A program made the translations under genes and the position numbers. 57,543 bases of DNA, taken from NCBI RefSeq assembly GCF_001696715.1, contig NZ_MBFM01000001.1, positions 533,809 to 591,351 on the forward strand. The letters are read 5' to 3'. Shown in pieces: positions 11,204 to 18,988 of this stretch. Below the pieces are notes generated by a model that had not been told where the DNA came from, did not search any database, and was given only the letters and a program-made list of their open reading frames with translations. This DNA comes from Thauera phenolivorans. GTDB lineage: Bacteria > Pseudomonadota > Gammaproteobacteria > Burkholderiales > Rhodocyclaceae. Each line of letters opens with the position of its first letter. Within the stretch, counting starts at the first letter, position 1.

Positions 11204-11219
11204 GTGGGGGAAAGTGGGG
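11204..11219 (+). repeat. Second pair of GTGGGG boxes at 10-base spacing, opposite strand
   Basis: GTGGGGGAAA is followed directly by GTGGGG, the same 10-base period as the MraZ boxes of the mraZ promoter but on the plus strand and about 170 bases away. No plus-strand gene follows, because rnpB converges from the right. The rest of 11068-11339 shows no gene. Confidence 0.4.
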
Positions 11220-11339
11220 AGAAATGCACGAATGGAGGTCGATTCGATGACGCTCGCAAGGGCCGGGGGCCTCGTCGGAATAAATCTGCGTCGCGGCCCG
11301 TGCGTATGGACCGTCGCGCGCCGGCGGTCCGGAGAAAAC

Positions 11340-11351
11340 GGGGGGGGGGGG
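11340..11351. repeat. Run of twelve G residues at the rnpB 3' boundary
   Basis: Twelve consecutive G on the plus strand (C on the rnpB strand), the longest homopolymer noticed in the window. It begins at the last paired base of RNase P RNA helix P1 and runs into the downstream flank. It could vary in length or be a sequencing or assembly uncertainty. Confidence 0.9.
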
Positions 11352-11727
11352 AAGTTCGCCGATAAGCCGGGTTCTGTCGAGCGGCAGTGGCGCGAACCAC
11401 GACCGCCGGGCAGTCATTCCTCTGGGCGACGCGTTGCCGCGCCGCTCTAGCAGCCTACCCGGGAGCGACGCGAGCCACGCCGATGCTCCCCTATTTGGCC
11501 TTGCCCCGAATGGGGTTTACCGTGCCAGTCCTGTCACCAGTCCTGCGGTGGGCTCTTACCCCACCCTTTCACCCTTGCCTGATCCCCTCGCGAGGCCATC
11601 GGCGGTCTGCTCTCTGTTGCACTTTCCGTCGCCTCACGGCGCCCGGCCGTTAGCCGGCATTCTGCTCTGCGGGGCCCGGACTTTCCTCCACACGCGAAAC
11701 ACGTGCAGCGACTGCCTGGCGAACTTC
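11351..11727 (-). ncRNA. rnpB: RNase P RNA (class A)
   Basis: Catalytic RNA of RNase P, which removes tRNA 5' leaders. The minus strand contains the universally conserved GAGGAAAGTCCGGGC block near the 5' end and ACAGAACCCGGCTTATCGG near the 3' end. The ends pair perfectly: GAAGTTCGCC at 11727-11718 with GGCGAACTTC at 11360-11351 forms a 10-bp P1 helix, which fixes the mature boundaries and a length of 377 nt, normal for a bacterial type A RNA. Transcription is from the TATAAT-type element just upstream. Confidence 0.97.
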
Positions 11728-11736
11728 CCGCCTACG

Positions 11737-11742
11737 ATTATA
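11737..11742 (-). promoter_or_regulatory. rnpB -10 element
   Basis: A perfect TATAAT on the minus strand ends nine bases before the first base of the P1 helix, consistent with a start a base or two upstream of the mature 5' end. No strong -35 hexamer is visible at the expected distance. Confidence 0.65.
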
Positions 11743-11781
11743 CGCGGACGTAGCCACAAACGCGGTGCGGCGGCGACGGAC

Positions 11782-12813
11782 TCAGACCATGCGCCAGGCG
11801 ACCGCCTCGCCCGCGCGCAGCGGCACCAGCGGATCGTTCTCCAGGTAATCGTAAGCGTCCGGCACGGTCCATGCATCGCGCGCCAGCGTGATGCGATCCG
11901 TATTGGGCGGGAGGCCGTAGAAAGCCGGGCCGTTGAGACTGGCGAAGGCCTCCAGCTTATCGAGCGCGCCCGCCGCGTGGAATGCTTCGGCATACAGTTC
12001 GATCCCTGCGTGCGCGGTGTAGCAGCCGGCGCAGCCGCACGCGTTCTCCTTCGTGCTGCGTGCATGGGGCGCGGAGTCGGTGCCGAGGAAGAAGCGCGCA
12101 TGCCCCGACGTCACCGCTTCCACCAGCGCCTGGCGGTGGGTCTCGCGCTTGAGCACCGGCAGGCAGTAGTGGTGCGGACGGATGCCGCCGGCGAAGATCG
12201 CGTTGCGGTTGAGCAGGAGGTGATGGGCGGTGACGGTCGCGCCGACGTTGGCACCCGCGGCACGCACGAATTGCGCCGCCTCGGCGGTGGTGATGTGCTC
12301 GAACACCACGCGCAGACCAGGGAAGCGCCGCACCAGCGGCGACAGGACGCGTTCGATGAAGGCCCGCTCGCGGTCGAACACGTCCACATCAGCGGCGGTG
12401 ACCTCGCCATGAACGCACAGCACCATGCCGCGGGCCTCCATGCGCTCGAGGACCGGATGGACGCGGTCGATCGCGGTCACGCCGGCGTCGGAGTTGGTGG
12501 TGGCGCCGGCCGGGTAGAGCTTGGCGGCGACGATCCTGCCGCTCGCCTTCGCGCGGTCGATCTCGTCCGGATCGGTGTTGTCGGTCAGGTAGAGACTCAT
12601 CAGCGGCTCGAAGCTGCTGCCCGGCACCGCGGCCAGGATGCGCTCGCGATAGGCGAGTGCCTGCTCGGTGGTGGTCACCGGCGGTCTCAGGTTGGGCATG
12701 ATCAACGCACGGCCGAAACGCGCGGCGGTATGCGGCACCACTGCGGTCAGCGCCGCGTCGTCCCGCACGTGCAGATGCCAGTCGTCCGGGCGGATCAGGG
12801 TAATCGATTGCAT
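11782..12813 (-). CDS. pyrC: Dihydroorotase PyrC
   Basis: Zinc amidohydrolase closing carbamoyl-aspartate to dihydroorotate in pyrimidine synthesis. The 343-residue product matches the short class II (E. coli PyrC-like) form. It shows the metal motif H13-L-H15, the carboxylated lysine in [12 protein letters not shown] (Lys98), LCVHGE, and FLGTDSAPH near the C-terminus. The ATG at 12813 gives the typical start [23 protein letters not shown] at 12848-12843 gives it its own promoter, separate from rsmI upstream. Confidence 0.96.
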   Translation of the reverse strand: MQSITLIRPDDWHLHVRDDAALTAVVPHTAARFGRALIMPNLRPPVTTTEQALAYRERILAAVPGSSFEPLMSLYLTDNTDPDEIDRAKASGRIVAAKLYPAGATTNSDAGVTAIDRVHPVLERMEARGMVLCVHGEVTAADVDVFDRERAFIERVLSPLVRRFPGLRVVFEHITTAEAAQFVRAAGANVGATVTAHHLLLNRNAIFAGGIRPHHYCLPVLKRETHRQALVEAVTSGHARFFLGTDSAPHARSTKENACGCAGCYTAHAGIELYAEAFHAAGALDKLEAFASLNGPAFYGLPPNTDRITLARDAWTVPDAYDYLENDPLVPLRAGEAVAWRMV

Positions 12814-12842
12814 GGAGGAGCCATCCCTAAGCGGAAGCCTTC

Positions 12843-12848
12843 ATTATA
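12843..12848 (-). promoter_or_regulatory. pyrC -10 element
   Basis: Perfect TATAAT on the minus strand in the 89-base gap between rsmI and pyrC, about 30 bases before the ATG. The hexamer 17 bases upstream is GC-rich and not a recognisable -35. Confidence 0.5.
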
Positions 12849-12902
12849 GGCATTCGCGTGCGCGCGGGCTGCGGCGCGGCGCTCGCCGGAAGGCCCCGGC
12901 GG

Positions 12903-13775
12903 CTAGTCCTGCTTCAGCTCGAGGGCGCGTGCGTAGAGCGCGTTCTTCGGCGCCCCGGTGATCTCGGCCGCCAGCCTGGCGGCGCGCTTGAGCGGCAGCT
13001 CGGCGAGCAACAGGCCGAGGACGCGCTCCGCCTCGGCATCGAGCCCCACCGCCGCCGGTACGCCGTCGACCACCAGGACGAACTCGCCCCGGCCGCGGTT
13101 CGGGTCGGCGGCGAACCAGGCGGCCGCATCCCCCAGGCTGAGGCGGACGATCTGCTCGTGCAGCTTGGTCATCTCGCGCGCGACCAGGATGCCGCGCGAG
13201 GGGCCGAAGACCTCGGCCATGTCGACCACGCACTCGACCACCCGGTGCGGCGCCTCGTAGAACACGAGCGCCTCGGCCGCATCGGCCAGAGCGGCGAGCC
13301 GGCTGCGGCGCGCGCCCGACTTCGGCGACAGGAAGCCGACGAAGCGGAACCCGCCATCCGCCCAGCCCGACACCGACAGCGCGGCGATCGCCGCACAGGC
13401 ACCCGGCACCGGCACCACCGGATGGCCGGCCTCACGTACGCGCGCCACCGCGCGCGCGCCCGGGTCGGACACCGCCGGCGTGCCCGCATCCGATATCAGT
13501 GCCACCTGCCGGCCTTCGGCCAGGCGCTCGATCAGCTTGCCGGCAGCCTCCTGCTCGTTGTGCTCGTGCAGCGCCAGCATCGGCGCGCGGATCCCGCAGG
13601 CATCGAGCAGGCGCTGGCTGTGGCGGGTGTCCTCCGCCGCTATCAGGTCGACCGCGCCGAGCACGGCGAGCGCACGCAGGCTGACATCCTGCAGGTTCCC
13701 GAGCGGCGTGGCCACCACATATAATGACGGTGTGCTAGAAAGCGGCGAACCCGAGGGAGCAGGAGGAAGGATCAT
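12903..13775 (-). CDS. rsmI: 16S rRNA (cytidine1402-2'-O)-methyltransferase RsmI
   Basis: Tetrapyrrole-methylase-fold enzyme adding the 2'-O-methyl group to C1402, the same nucleotide RsmH modifies. The 290 residues contain the SAM-binding landmarks SLYVVATPLGNLQDVSLRA, AAEDTRHSQRLL, ALISDAGTPAVSDPG and VVPVPGACAAIAAL, with FYEAPHRV in the second half. The ATG at 13775 places the conserved LYVVATPLGN at residue 18. Divergent from yraN, as in many proteobacteria. Confidence 0.95.
   Translation of the reverse strand: MILPPAPSGSPLSSTPSLYVVATPLGNLQDVSLRALAVLGAVDLIAAEDTRHSQRLLDACGIRAPMLALHEHNEQEAAGKLIERLAEGRQVALISDAGTPAVSDPGARAVARVREAGHPVVPVPGACAAIAALSVSGWADGGFRFVGFLSPKSGARRSRLAALADAAEALVFYEAPHRVVECVVDMAEVFGPSRGILVAREMTKLHEQIVRLSLGDAAAWFAADPNRGRGEFVLVVDGVPAAVGLDAEAERVLGLLLAELPLKRAARLAAEITGAPKNALYARALELKQD
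13720..13725 (+). promoter_or_regulatory. Putative yraN-diaA-dolP promoter -10 inside rsmI
   Basis: A perfect TATAAT on the plus strand lies within the first codons of rsmI, read antisense. It would give a leader of roughly 90 bases for yraN. The -35 region is weak (TTCCCG near 13697). Confidence 0.4.
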
Positions 13776-13820
13776 GAGAACAGCCCAGGTGATGGATGAA
13801 GCACTGCCCGGAGACGGGAC

Positions 13821-14219
13821 TTGAGCAGGGCGCAAGGCATTGTCGGCGCTCCCCCGACGCCGGCGCAAGCGCGTGGTCGGGCCGCGGAGGATCTCGCCGC
13901 CCGCCATCTCGTCTCGCATGGACTGCGCATCCTGGAACGCAACGTGCGGTGCCGCGGCGGCGAGGTCGATCTGATCTGCCTCGATTGCGGCGCCATCGTC
14001 TTCGTCGAGGTGCGCCTGCGCACCAACCCCCGCTTCGGCGGCGCCGCGGAAAGCATCACCGCCGCCAAGCGCCGCCGCATCCTGCTGGCCGCGCAGTGGT
14101 GGCTCGGAGGCCGGGGCCGCCGCTTCGCCGCCGCGGCCTGCCGCTTCGATGCGGTCGTGCTCGACCAGCTCGACGAAGCCGCGGTGTCTTGGCTGCGCGG
14201 CGCGTTCGATGCCGGATGA
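13821..14219 (+). CDS. yraN: UPF0102 family protein YraN
   Basis: Small protein of the UPF0102 family with a restriction-endonuclease-like fold; its cellular role is not established. It has 132 residues, with the family pattern [38 protein letters not shown] and IVFVEVRLR, which supply the E, D and E-x-R residues of the nuclease-like core. A TTG at 13821 is the only reasonable start close to the conserved region. First gene of yraN-diaA-dolP. Confidence 0.88.
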   Translation: MSRAQGIVGAPPTPAQARGRAAEDLAARHLVSHGLRILERNVRCRGGEVDLICLDCGAIVFVEVRLRTNPRFGGAAESITAAKRRRILLAAQWWLGGRGRRFAAAACRFDAVVLDQLDEAAVSWLRGAFDAG

Positions 14220-14261
14220 AACCCCATGCTAGACTGCGCCATCCGTATGGATGAGGACACC

Positions 14262-14819
14262 ATGGACCTGATCGACCGCATCTCGCGGCAGTTCGAGGAC
14301 AGCGCCCGTGCCACGCTGGATGCGCTCGACGCACTCGCGGCACCCATCGCTGGCGCGGTCGAGATCATCACCGGCAGCCTGCTCGACAACGGCAAGGTGT
14401 TCGCGTGCGGCAGCGGGCGCGGCGTCGACGACGCCATGCGCTTCGCGGCAGCGATGGCCGACGGCTTCGAGATGGAGCGCCCGCCGCTGGCGGCGATCGC
14501 GCTCCCGGGTGGCGACGAGGATCCTTTCTCGCGCCGGATCGGCGCCCTCGGCCAGCCGGGCGACGTCCTGCTCGCGATCGCCACCGAGTCCGGCGGCGAA
14601 GGCATCGGCGCGGCGATCGCCGCCGCCCATGAGCGCGACATGCGCGTCATCGCCCTCACCGCCTGCGATGCCGACATGATCGAGGCCCAGCTCGCGCCGG
14701 GCGACGTCCCCATCCGCATTTCCGCCGAGCGCACCGGGCATGTGCTGCAGCTCCAGCAGCTCGTTCTCCACTGCCTGTGCGACGGCATCGACTGTCTCTT
14801 GCTTGGAGTAGAAGACTGA
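14262..14819 (+). CDS. diaA: SIS-domain protein, DiaA-like
   Basis: A 185-residue sugar-isomerase-domain protein. In E. coli the yraN-diaA-dolP order is the same, and DiaA is a DnaA-binding initiation factor related to phosphoheptose isomerase GmhA. The glycine loop reads FACGSGRGVDDAMRF and the phosphate loop ATESGGEGI, where GmhA has GNGGS and TSGNS, so isomerase activity is doubtful and a structural role is more likely. The ATG at 14262 was chosen for the AGGA at 14254-14257; in-frame ATGs at 14226 and 14247 would add a poorly supported extension. The stop overlaps the next ATG. Confidence 0.75.
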   Translation: MDLIDRISRQFEDSARATLDALDALAAPIAGAVEIITGSLLDNGKVFACGSGRGVDDAMRFAAAMADGFEMERPPLAAIALPGGDEDPFSRRIGALGQPGDVLLAIATESGGEGIGAAIAAAHERDMRVIALTACDADMIEAQLAPGDVPIRISAERTGHVLQLQQLVLHCLCDGIDCLLLGVED

Positions 14820-15463
14820 TGACGACCCCCGCCCTTCCCCAACGGCGCACCCTCCTGCTCGGCTTGCTCGCCACCGGCAGTCTCCCGCTCCTGCAGGGCT
14901 GCTTCCCGATCGTTGCCACCGGCGTCGGTGCCGGCGCCGCGATGGTATCCGACCGCCGCACGAGTGGCGCCTACGTCGAGGACGAAGCGATCGAGTGGAA
15001 GATCAAATCGCGCATCGCCGAGCGCTTCGGCGACTCGGCTCACGTGAACGTGACCTCCTACAACCGCATCGTGCTGCTTACGGGCGAAGCGCCGAACGAG
15101 GCCTCCCGCAGTGCGCTCGACGGCATCGCATCGGGGGTAGAGAACGTCACCGGGCTGGTGAACGAGGTCGCCGTGGGACCGAACTCGTCGCTGAGCGCGC
15201 GTGCGAACGACACGCTGATCACCTCCAACGTCAAGGCTCGATTCGTAGACGCGCAGCGCTTCTCGGCGCACAACGTGAAAGTCGTCACCGAGGCGAACGT
15301 GGTTTTCCTGCTCGGCCTCGTGACCCGCGCGGAGGCCGACGCCGCCGCCGAGATCGCCAGCACCAGCAAGGGGGTGCGCAAGGTGGTGCGCGTGTTCGAG
15401 TACATCAGCGACGATGAAGCGCGCCGGCTCGACAACCGCCTCGGAACGGCCGAGCGCAAGTAA
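14819..15463 (+). CDS. dolP: BON-domain outer-membrane lipoprotein, DolP/YraP-like
   Basis: A 214-residue lipoprotein with signal peptide and lipobox LLQGC (Cys28), then two BON domains (about residues 55-125 and 135-205), the architecture of DolP, which supports outer-membrane integrity and binds anionic phospholipid. The N-terminus has consecutive arginines (PQRRTLLLG), but this is not a full Tat motif. The start ATG overlaps the diaA stop (ATGA). A hairpin terminator follows the stop. Confidence 0.87.
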   Translation: MTTPALPQRRTLLLGLLATGSLPLLQGCFPIVATGVGAGAAMVSDRRTSGAYVEDEAIEWKIKSRIAERFGDSAHVNVTSYNRIVLLTGEAPNEASRSALDGIASGVENVTGLVNEVAVGPNSSLSARANDTLITSNVKARFVDAQRFSAHNVKVVTEANVVFLLGLVTRAEADAAAEIASTSKGVRKVVRVFEYISDDEARRLDNRLGTAERK

Positions 15464-15466
15464 GCC

Positions 15467-15500
15467 AAAGGGCGGCGCCAGCGCCGGCGCCGCCCCCTTT
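15467..15500. terminator. Bidirectional terminator between dolP and mpl
   Basis: GGCGGCGCC (15471-15479) pairs with GGCGCCGCC (15486-15494) around a six-base loop. AAAG precedes and CCCTTT follows, so each strand ends in a short T run. It lies between two convergent genes. Confidence 0.7.
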
Positions 15501-15514
15501 CGTCTGCGCAGCGC

Positions 15515-16864
15515 TCAGCGCGCCGCGAGCGCGTCGAGCAGCTTCTGATGGATCCCGCCGAAGCCGCCGTTGCTCATCACCAGCACGTGATCGCCGGCCC
15601 GCGCCTGCGCCGCCACCTCGGCCACCACGTCCTCGAGCGAATCGGAGCAGTACGCCTTGCCGCCGAGGGGCGCAAGCGCCTCCGCTGCATCCCATTCCAG
15701 CCCGCCGGTGAAACAGCACACGGCATCGGCGCTCGCCAGGCTGGCCGGCAGCTGGGCCTTCATCACCCCGAGCTTCATCGTGTTCGAGCGCGGCTCGAGC
15801 ACCGCCAGGATCCGCCCCTGCGGCTCGCGCCGACGCAGGCCATCGACGGTGAGCGCGATCGCCGTCGGATGGTGGGCGAAGTCGTCGTACACCCGCACCC
15901 CGCCCTCGGTCCCGCGCAACTCCAGCCGACGCTTGATGCCACGGAAGCGGCCCAGGCTCTCGATCGCCTGCACCGGCGTGACGCCGACGTGCCGGGCGGC
16001 GGCGATCGCGGCCAGCGCGTTGCTGCGGTTGTGGCTGCCCGCCAGCGGCAGTGCCACCCTGCCCTGCTCCACCCCGTCCAGACTGAACACCGCCTCCGCC
16101 TCGCTCGCCCCGACCTCGACCTGCCAGCGGCCCTCGCCGCCGAACCACTCGAGCTCCGACCAGCAGCCTCGTTCGATCACCCGCTGCAGGCTGGACTCTG
16201 CGCCGTTGGCGATGATCCTGCCGGTCGACGGCATCACACGCACGAGATGGTGAAATTGCGTCTCGATCGCCGCAAGATCGGCAAAGATATCGGCGTGGTC
16301 GAACTCGAGATTGTTGAGGATCGCGGTGCGGGGCCGGTAATGGACGAACTTCGAGCGTTTGTCGCAGAAGGCGGTGTCGTACTCGTCGGCCTCGATGACG
16401 AAGAAGGGCGCTTCGGTCAGGCGCGCGGAGACTCCGAAATCGTTCGGCACCCCCCCCACCAGGAAGCCTGGATTCAGCCCCGCATCCTCGAGGATCCATG
16501 CCAGCATCGAGGTGGTCGTGGTCTTGCCGTGCGTGCCAGCCACGCCGAGCACCCAACGCCCGGCGAGCACATGTTCGGCGAGCCACTGCGGCCCCGACAC
16601 ATAGGGCAGGCCGCGGTCGAGGATGGCCTCGAGCAGCGGGTTGCCGCGCGAGACCGCATTGCCGACCACGAACAGGTCGGGGGCGAGCGCGACCTGGGCC
16701 GGATCGTAGCCCTCGGTCAACGCGATGCCCTGCTCCTCGAGCTGGCTGCTCATCGGCGGATAGACGTTGGCGTCGCAGCCGGTCACGGTGTGGCCCGCGG
16801 CGCGCGCGAGGAGCGCCACGCCACCCATGAAGGTGCCGCAGATGCCGAGAATATGGATATGCAT
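15515..16864 (-). CDS. mpl: UDP-MurNAc:L-Ala-gamma-D-Glu-meso-DAP ligase Mpl
   Basis: Murein-recycling ligase that attaches recovered tripeptide directly to UDP-MurNAc. The 449-residue product is a MurC relative starting MHIHILGICGTFMGG, with the ATP loop VAGTHGKTTTTSML and the substrate region EADEYDTAFCDKRSKFVHY. The C-terminal domain carries YDDFAHHPTAI. The DEYDTAFFDKRSKF-type block distinguishes Mpl from MurC. It stands alone, away from the murein cluster at the left end. Confidence 0.94.
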   Translation of the reverse strand: MHIHILGICGTFMGGVALLARAAGHTVTGCDANVYPPMSSQLEEQGIALTEGYDPAQVALAPDLFVVGNAVSRGNPLLEAILDRGLPYVSGPQWLAEHVLAGRWVLGVAGTHGKTTTTSMLAWILEDAGLNPGFLVGGVPNDFGVSARLTEAPFFVIEADEYDTAFCDKRSKFVHYRPRTAILNNLEFDHADIFADLAAIETQFHHLVRVMPSTGRIIANGAESSLQRVIERGCWSELEWFGGEGRWQVEVGASEAEAVFSLDGVEQGRVALPLAGSHNRSNALAAIAAARHVGVTPVQAIESLGRFRGIKRRLELRGTEGGVRVYDDFAHHPTAIALTVDGLRRREPQGRILAVLEPRSNTMKLGVMKAQLPASLASADAVCCFTGGLEWDAAEALAPLGGKAYCSDSLEDVVAEVAAQARAGDHVLVMSNGGFGGIHQKLLDALAAR

Positions 16865-16903
16865 GAAGGCTCCGGGGGCGGGCCGTCATCCCGATGAAAC
16901 CGG

Positions 16904-16918
16904 CCCATGTACAATGGG
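16904..16918. promoter_or_regulatory. Palindrome in the mpl / 17000-gene divergent spacer
   Basis: CCCAT and ATGGG flank GTACA. The plus strand contains TACAAT (16910-16915), a plausible -10 for the rightward gene; the minus strand has TAGAAT at 16928-16923, a plausible -10 for mpl. The palindrome therefore sits between two candidate promoters. Neither has a strong -35. Confidence 0.35.
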
Positions 16919-16999
16919 CGCGATTCTACCTGATGGCGGCGATGCCACTTCAGCCGGCGCCGCTCCCGAACCGATCGCCGGACCCTGCCCGGACAGCCC

Positions 17000-17626
17000 A
17001 TGCCCACATCTGCTCACGCCTCCCGCGTCGCCGCAGTGCGCCGGGAAATCGCTTCGCTTGCCGCGCGCATGATGGCCGAGGACGGCATCAGCGATTTCGG
17101 CTTCGCCAAGCGCAAGGCCGCGCGCCAGCTCGGCGTCGGCGACACGGTCGCCCTCCCCAACAATGCGGAGATCGAGGCCGAACTGCGCGCCTGGCAGGCG
17201 CTCTACCAGGACGACGAACAGGCCGAGCGCCTGCGCGAGATGCGCCTGGCGGCGGCGGGCCTGATGCGTCTGCTCGCCGACTTCCGCCCCTATCTCACCG
17301 GCGGCGCGCTCGACGGCACCGCCGGGCGCTACTCCGAGTTGGAGATCGAGGTGTTCCCGGAAAGCGCGAAAGAGGTGGAGATCTTCTTTCTCAACCAGGA
17401 CTTCCCCTATGAGCACCGCGAGCCGCGCCGCCCCGCACCGCATGCGCCAGAGGCAGTTCTCGCCTTCGACTGGGAAGACGTTCCGGTACGCCTGTCGATC
17501 TACCACACGGGTGCCGAACGCGCCGGCAAGCGCGGCCAGGAACGTGCCCGCCTCGCCCAGGTCGAAGCCCTCCTCAACGCGCCTGCCTCCAGCGGCGCGC
17601 CAAGCGACACGGATGAACAGTCATGA
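17000..17626 (+). CDS. Conserved-looking hypothetical protein upstream of tlpA
   Basis: I do not recognise this family. It is a 208-residue soluble protein, rich in charged residues, with no signal peptide or membrane segment. The N-terminal ~90 residues are helical (REIASLAARMMAEDGISDFGFAKRKAARQLG; then an Asp/Glu-rich helix with many Arg). A middle segment, LEIEVFPESAKEVEIFFLNQDFPYEHRE, looks like beta strands. The ATG at 17000 follows a GGACAG sequence. The stop overlaps the ATG of the TlpA-like gene (ATGA), so the two are probably translated together. Confidence 0.8.
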   Translation: MPTSAHASRVAAVRREIASLAARMMAEDGISDFGFAKRKAARQLGVGDTVALPNNAEIEAELRAWQALYQDDEQAERLREMRLAAAGLMRLLADFRPYLTGGALDGTAGRYSELEIEVFPESAKEVEIFFLNQDFPYEHREPRRPAPHAPEAVLAFDWEDVPVRLSIYHTGAERAGKRGQERARLAQVEALLNAPASSGAPSDTDEQS

Positions 17627-18174
17627 ACAAGACGACCCGCTTCGCCCTCGTTGCCGGCATCGCACTGATCGCCGGCGTTGCCGGCTTCCTCACCCGCCAG
17701 CATTTTCCGACCGGCGACAGCGACGCCACACACGAGGTCCCGTCCGCCGCGATGGACGCTCTGTTCGCCCTCGAACTGCCGGACACCGAAGGCAGGCCAC
17801 AGCCGATGTCGCAATGGAAGGGCAAGGTCGTGGTGGCCAACTTCTGGGCCACCTGGTGTCCGCCCTGCCGCAAGGAAATCCCCGAGTTCGCCGAGGTCAG
17901 CGAGGCCCTCGCCGGCGAGCCGGTGCAGTTCGTGGGCATCAGCATCGATTCGGCGGAGAAGGTGCGTGCCTTCGACGACGAGATGGACGTCCCGTACCCG
18001 CTGCTGATCGCCTCTCACGAGGTGCTGGCACTCGCCGCGCAGTTCGGCAACACCGCCCAGGCCCTGCCCTTCACCGTGATCATCGACCGCGAGGGCAAGC
18101 CGGCCCACATCAAGCTCGGCACCTTGAACAAGGCCGAACTGGAGCGCAGAATCCACCCGCTGCTCGGGTCCTGA
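17623..18174 (+). CDS. TlpA-like membrane-anchored thioredoxin
   Basis: Periplasmic thiol-disulfide oxidoreductase of the TlpA/ResA class. The 183-residue product has an uncleaved signal anchor at about residues 7-23, then a thioredoxin fold with the active site NFWATWCPPC (Cys79 and Cys82), the WxxxK start of the fold (QWKGKVVVANFW), and the cis-proline in ALPFTVIID. Members reduce periplasmic thiols, for example in cytochrome c maturation; the exact partner here is unknown. Translationally coupled to the preceding hypothetical gene. Confidence 0.88.
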   Translation: MNKTTRFALVAGIALIAGVAGFLTRQHFPTGDSDATHEVPSAAMDALFALELPDTEGRPQPMSQWKGKVVVANFWATWCPPCRKEIPEFAEVSEALAGEPVQFVGISIDSAEKVRAFDDEMDVPYPLLIASHEVLALAAQFGNTAQALPFTVIIDREGKPAHIKLGTLNKAELERRIHPLLGS

Positions 18175-18527
18175 ACACCCCACGAGCCGTCCGCCGACCG
18201 ACCGCGGCACGGACCGCAACGAAGGCGGCCACGCTGGACAACGTGCTGCCATTTACGGCAAACTTGCCGCTATGACGCGTTCAAAACGCACGCATGAATT
18301 CAACGCCGACGAGTCGGAACCGGCCGGACGGCGGGCTTTGAATGCCCGTCGGCACGATCACGAGCACCAACGCGAGTCAGCGCAGGACACGGAACGACCT
18401 TTCCCAGGCGGCGGGTCCTGCGAACACGGCAAGCGGCCACGCCCTGCCGGCCACCGGCCAAGCACACACTGATCACCCATGACGACGACCGCCCGCGGAG
18501 GGCGGTGTCGTGTCCGGAGAAAAAAGC
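18175..18527 (+). promoter_or_regulatory. accB leader with two palindromes and a proximal hairpin
   Basis: No gene fits these 353 bases. Three structures are visible. A perfect palindrome CGGCAA-AC-TTGCCG lies at 18256-18269. A second, GCGTT-CAA-AACGC, lies at 18277-18289. A hairpin lies at about 18484-18510, in which ACCGCCC pairs with GGGCGGT and CGAC pairs with GTCG around a bulged G; it ends just before the accB ribosome-binding site (GGAGA, 18516-18520). The first two look like operators; the hairpin could affect accB translation. A 3-dehydroquinase gene often found before accB in relatives is absent. Confidence 0.5.
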
Positions 18528-18983
18528 ATGGATCTGCGCAAGCTGAAGAAATTGATCGACCTCGTCCAGGAATCGGGCATTTCCGAACTCGAGATCACGG
18601 AGGGCGAGGAGAAGGTGCGCATCGCCAAGCAGCTCGCACCCGCTGCGGCGGCGAACTACCTCAGCCAGCCGGCCGGCCTGCCTGCCGCCGTCCCGGTAGC
18701 CGTCGCGGCGCCCGCTGCGGGCGAAGCCGTAGCCGAGGCACTGCCCGCCGGCCATGTCGTCAAGTCGCCGATGGTCGGCACCTTCTATCGCGCGTCGGCG
18801 CCCGGCGCCAAACCCTTCGTCGATGTCGGCGACAGCGTCGCCGAAGGCGACCGCCTGTGCCTCATCGAGGCGATGAAGCTGATGAACGACATCGAGTCCG
18901 AGGTCACCGGCACGGTGAAGGCGATCCTGGTCGAGAACGGCCAGCCGGTCGAGTACGGTCAGCCCCTGTTCGTCATCGGCTGA
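18528..18983 (+). CDS. accB: Biotin carboxyl carrier protein of acetyl-CoA carboxylase
   Basis: Carries biotin between the carboxylase and transferase halves of acetyl-CoA carboxylase, the first step of fatty acid synthesis. The 151 residues comprise an N-terminal helix [23 protein letters not shown], a Pro/Ala-rich linker (about 38-75) and the biotinyl domain with EAMKLMN (biotinylated Lys117) and the thumb segment [14 protein letters not shown]. The ATG at 18528 has a GGAGA eight bases upstream; an in-frame GTG at 18510 lies inside the leader hairpin and is less likely. Confidence 0.96.
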   Translation: MDLRKLKKLIDLVQESGISELEITEGEEKVRIAKQLAPAAAANYLSQPAGLPAAVPVAVAAPAAGEAVAEALPAGHVVKSPMVGTFYRASAPGAKPFVDVGDSVAEGDRLCLIEAMKLMNDIESEVTGTVKAILVENGQPVEYGQPLFVIG

Positions 18984-18988
18984 TCGCC

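Noticed and set aside
11131-11339. Possible gene between mraZ and rnpB
   Set aside because: Short frames only, no ribosome-binding site and no protein-like composition; only the GTGGGG pair stands out.
18272-18472. Short open frame in the accB leader
   Set aside because: Low-complexity product without motif or ribosome-binding site; the region is better read as a leader.
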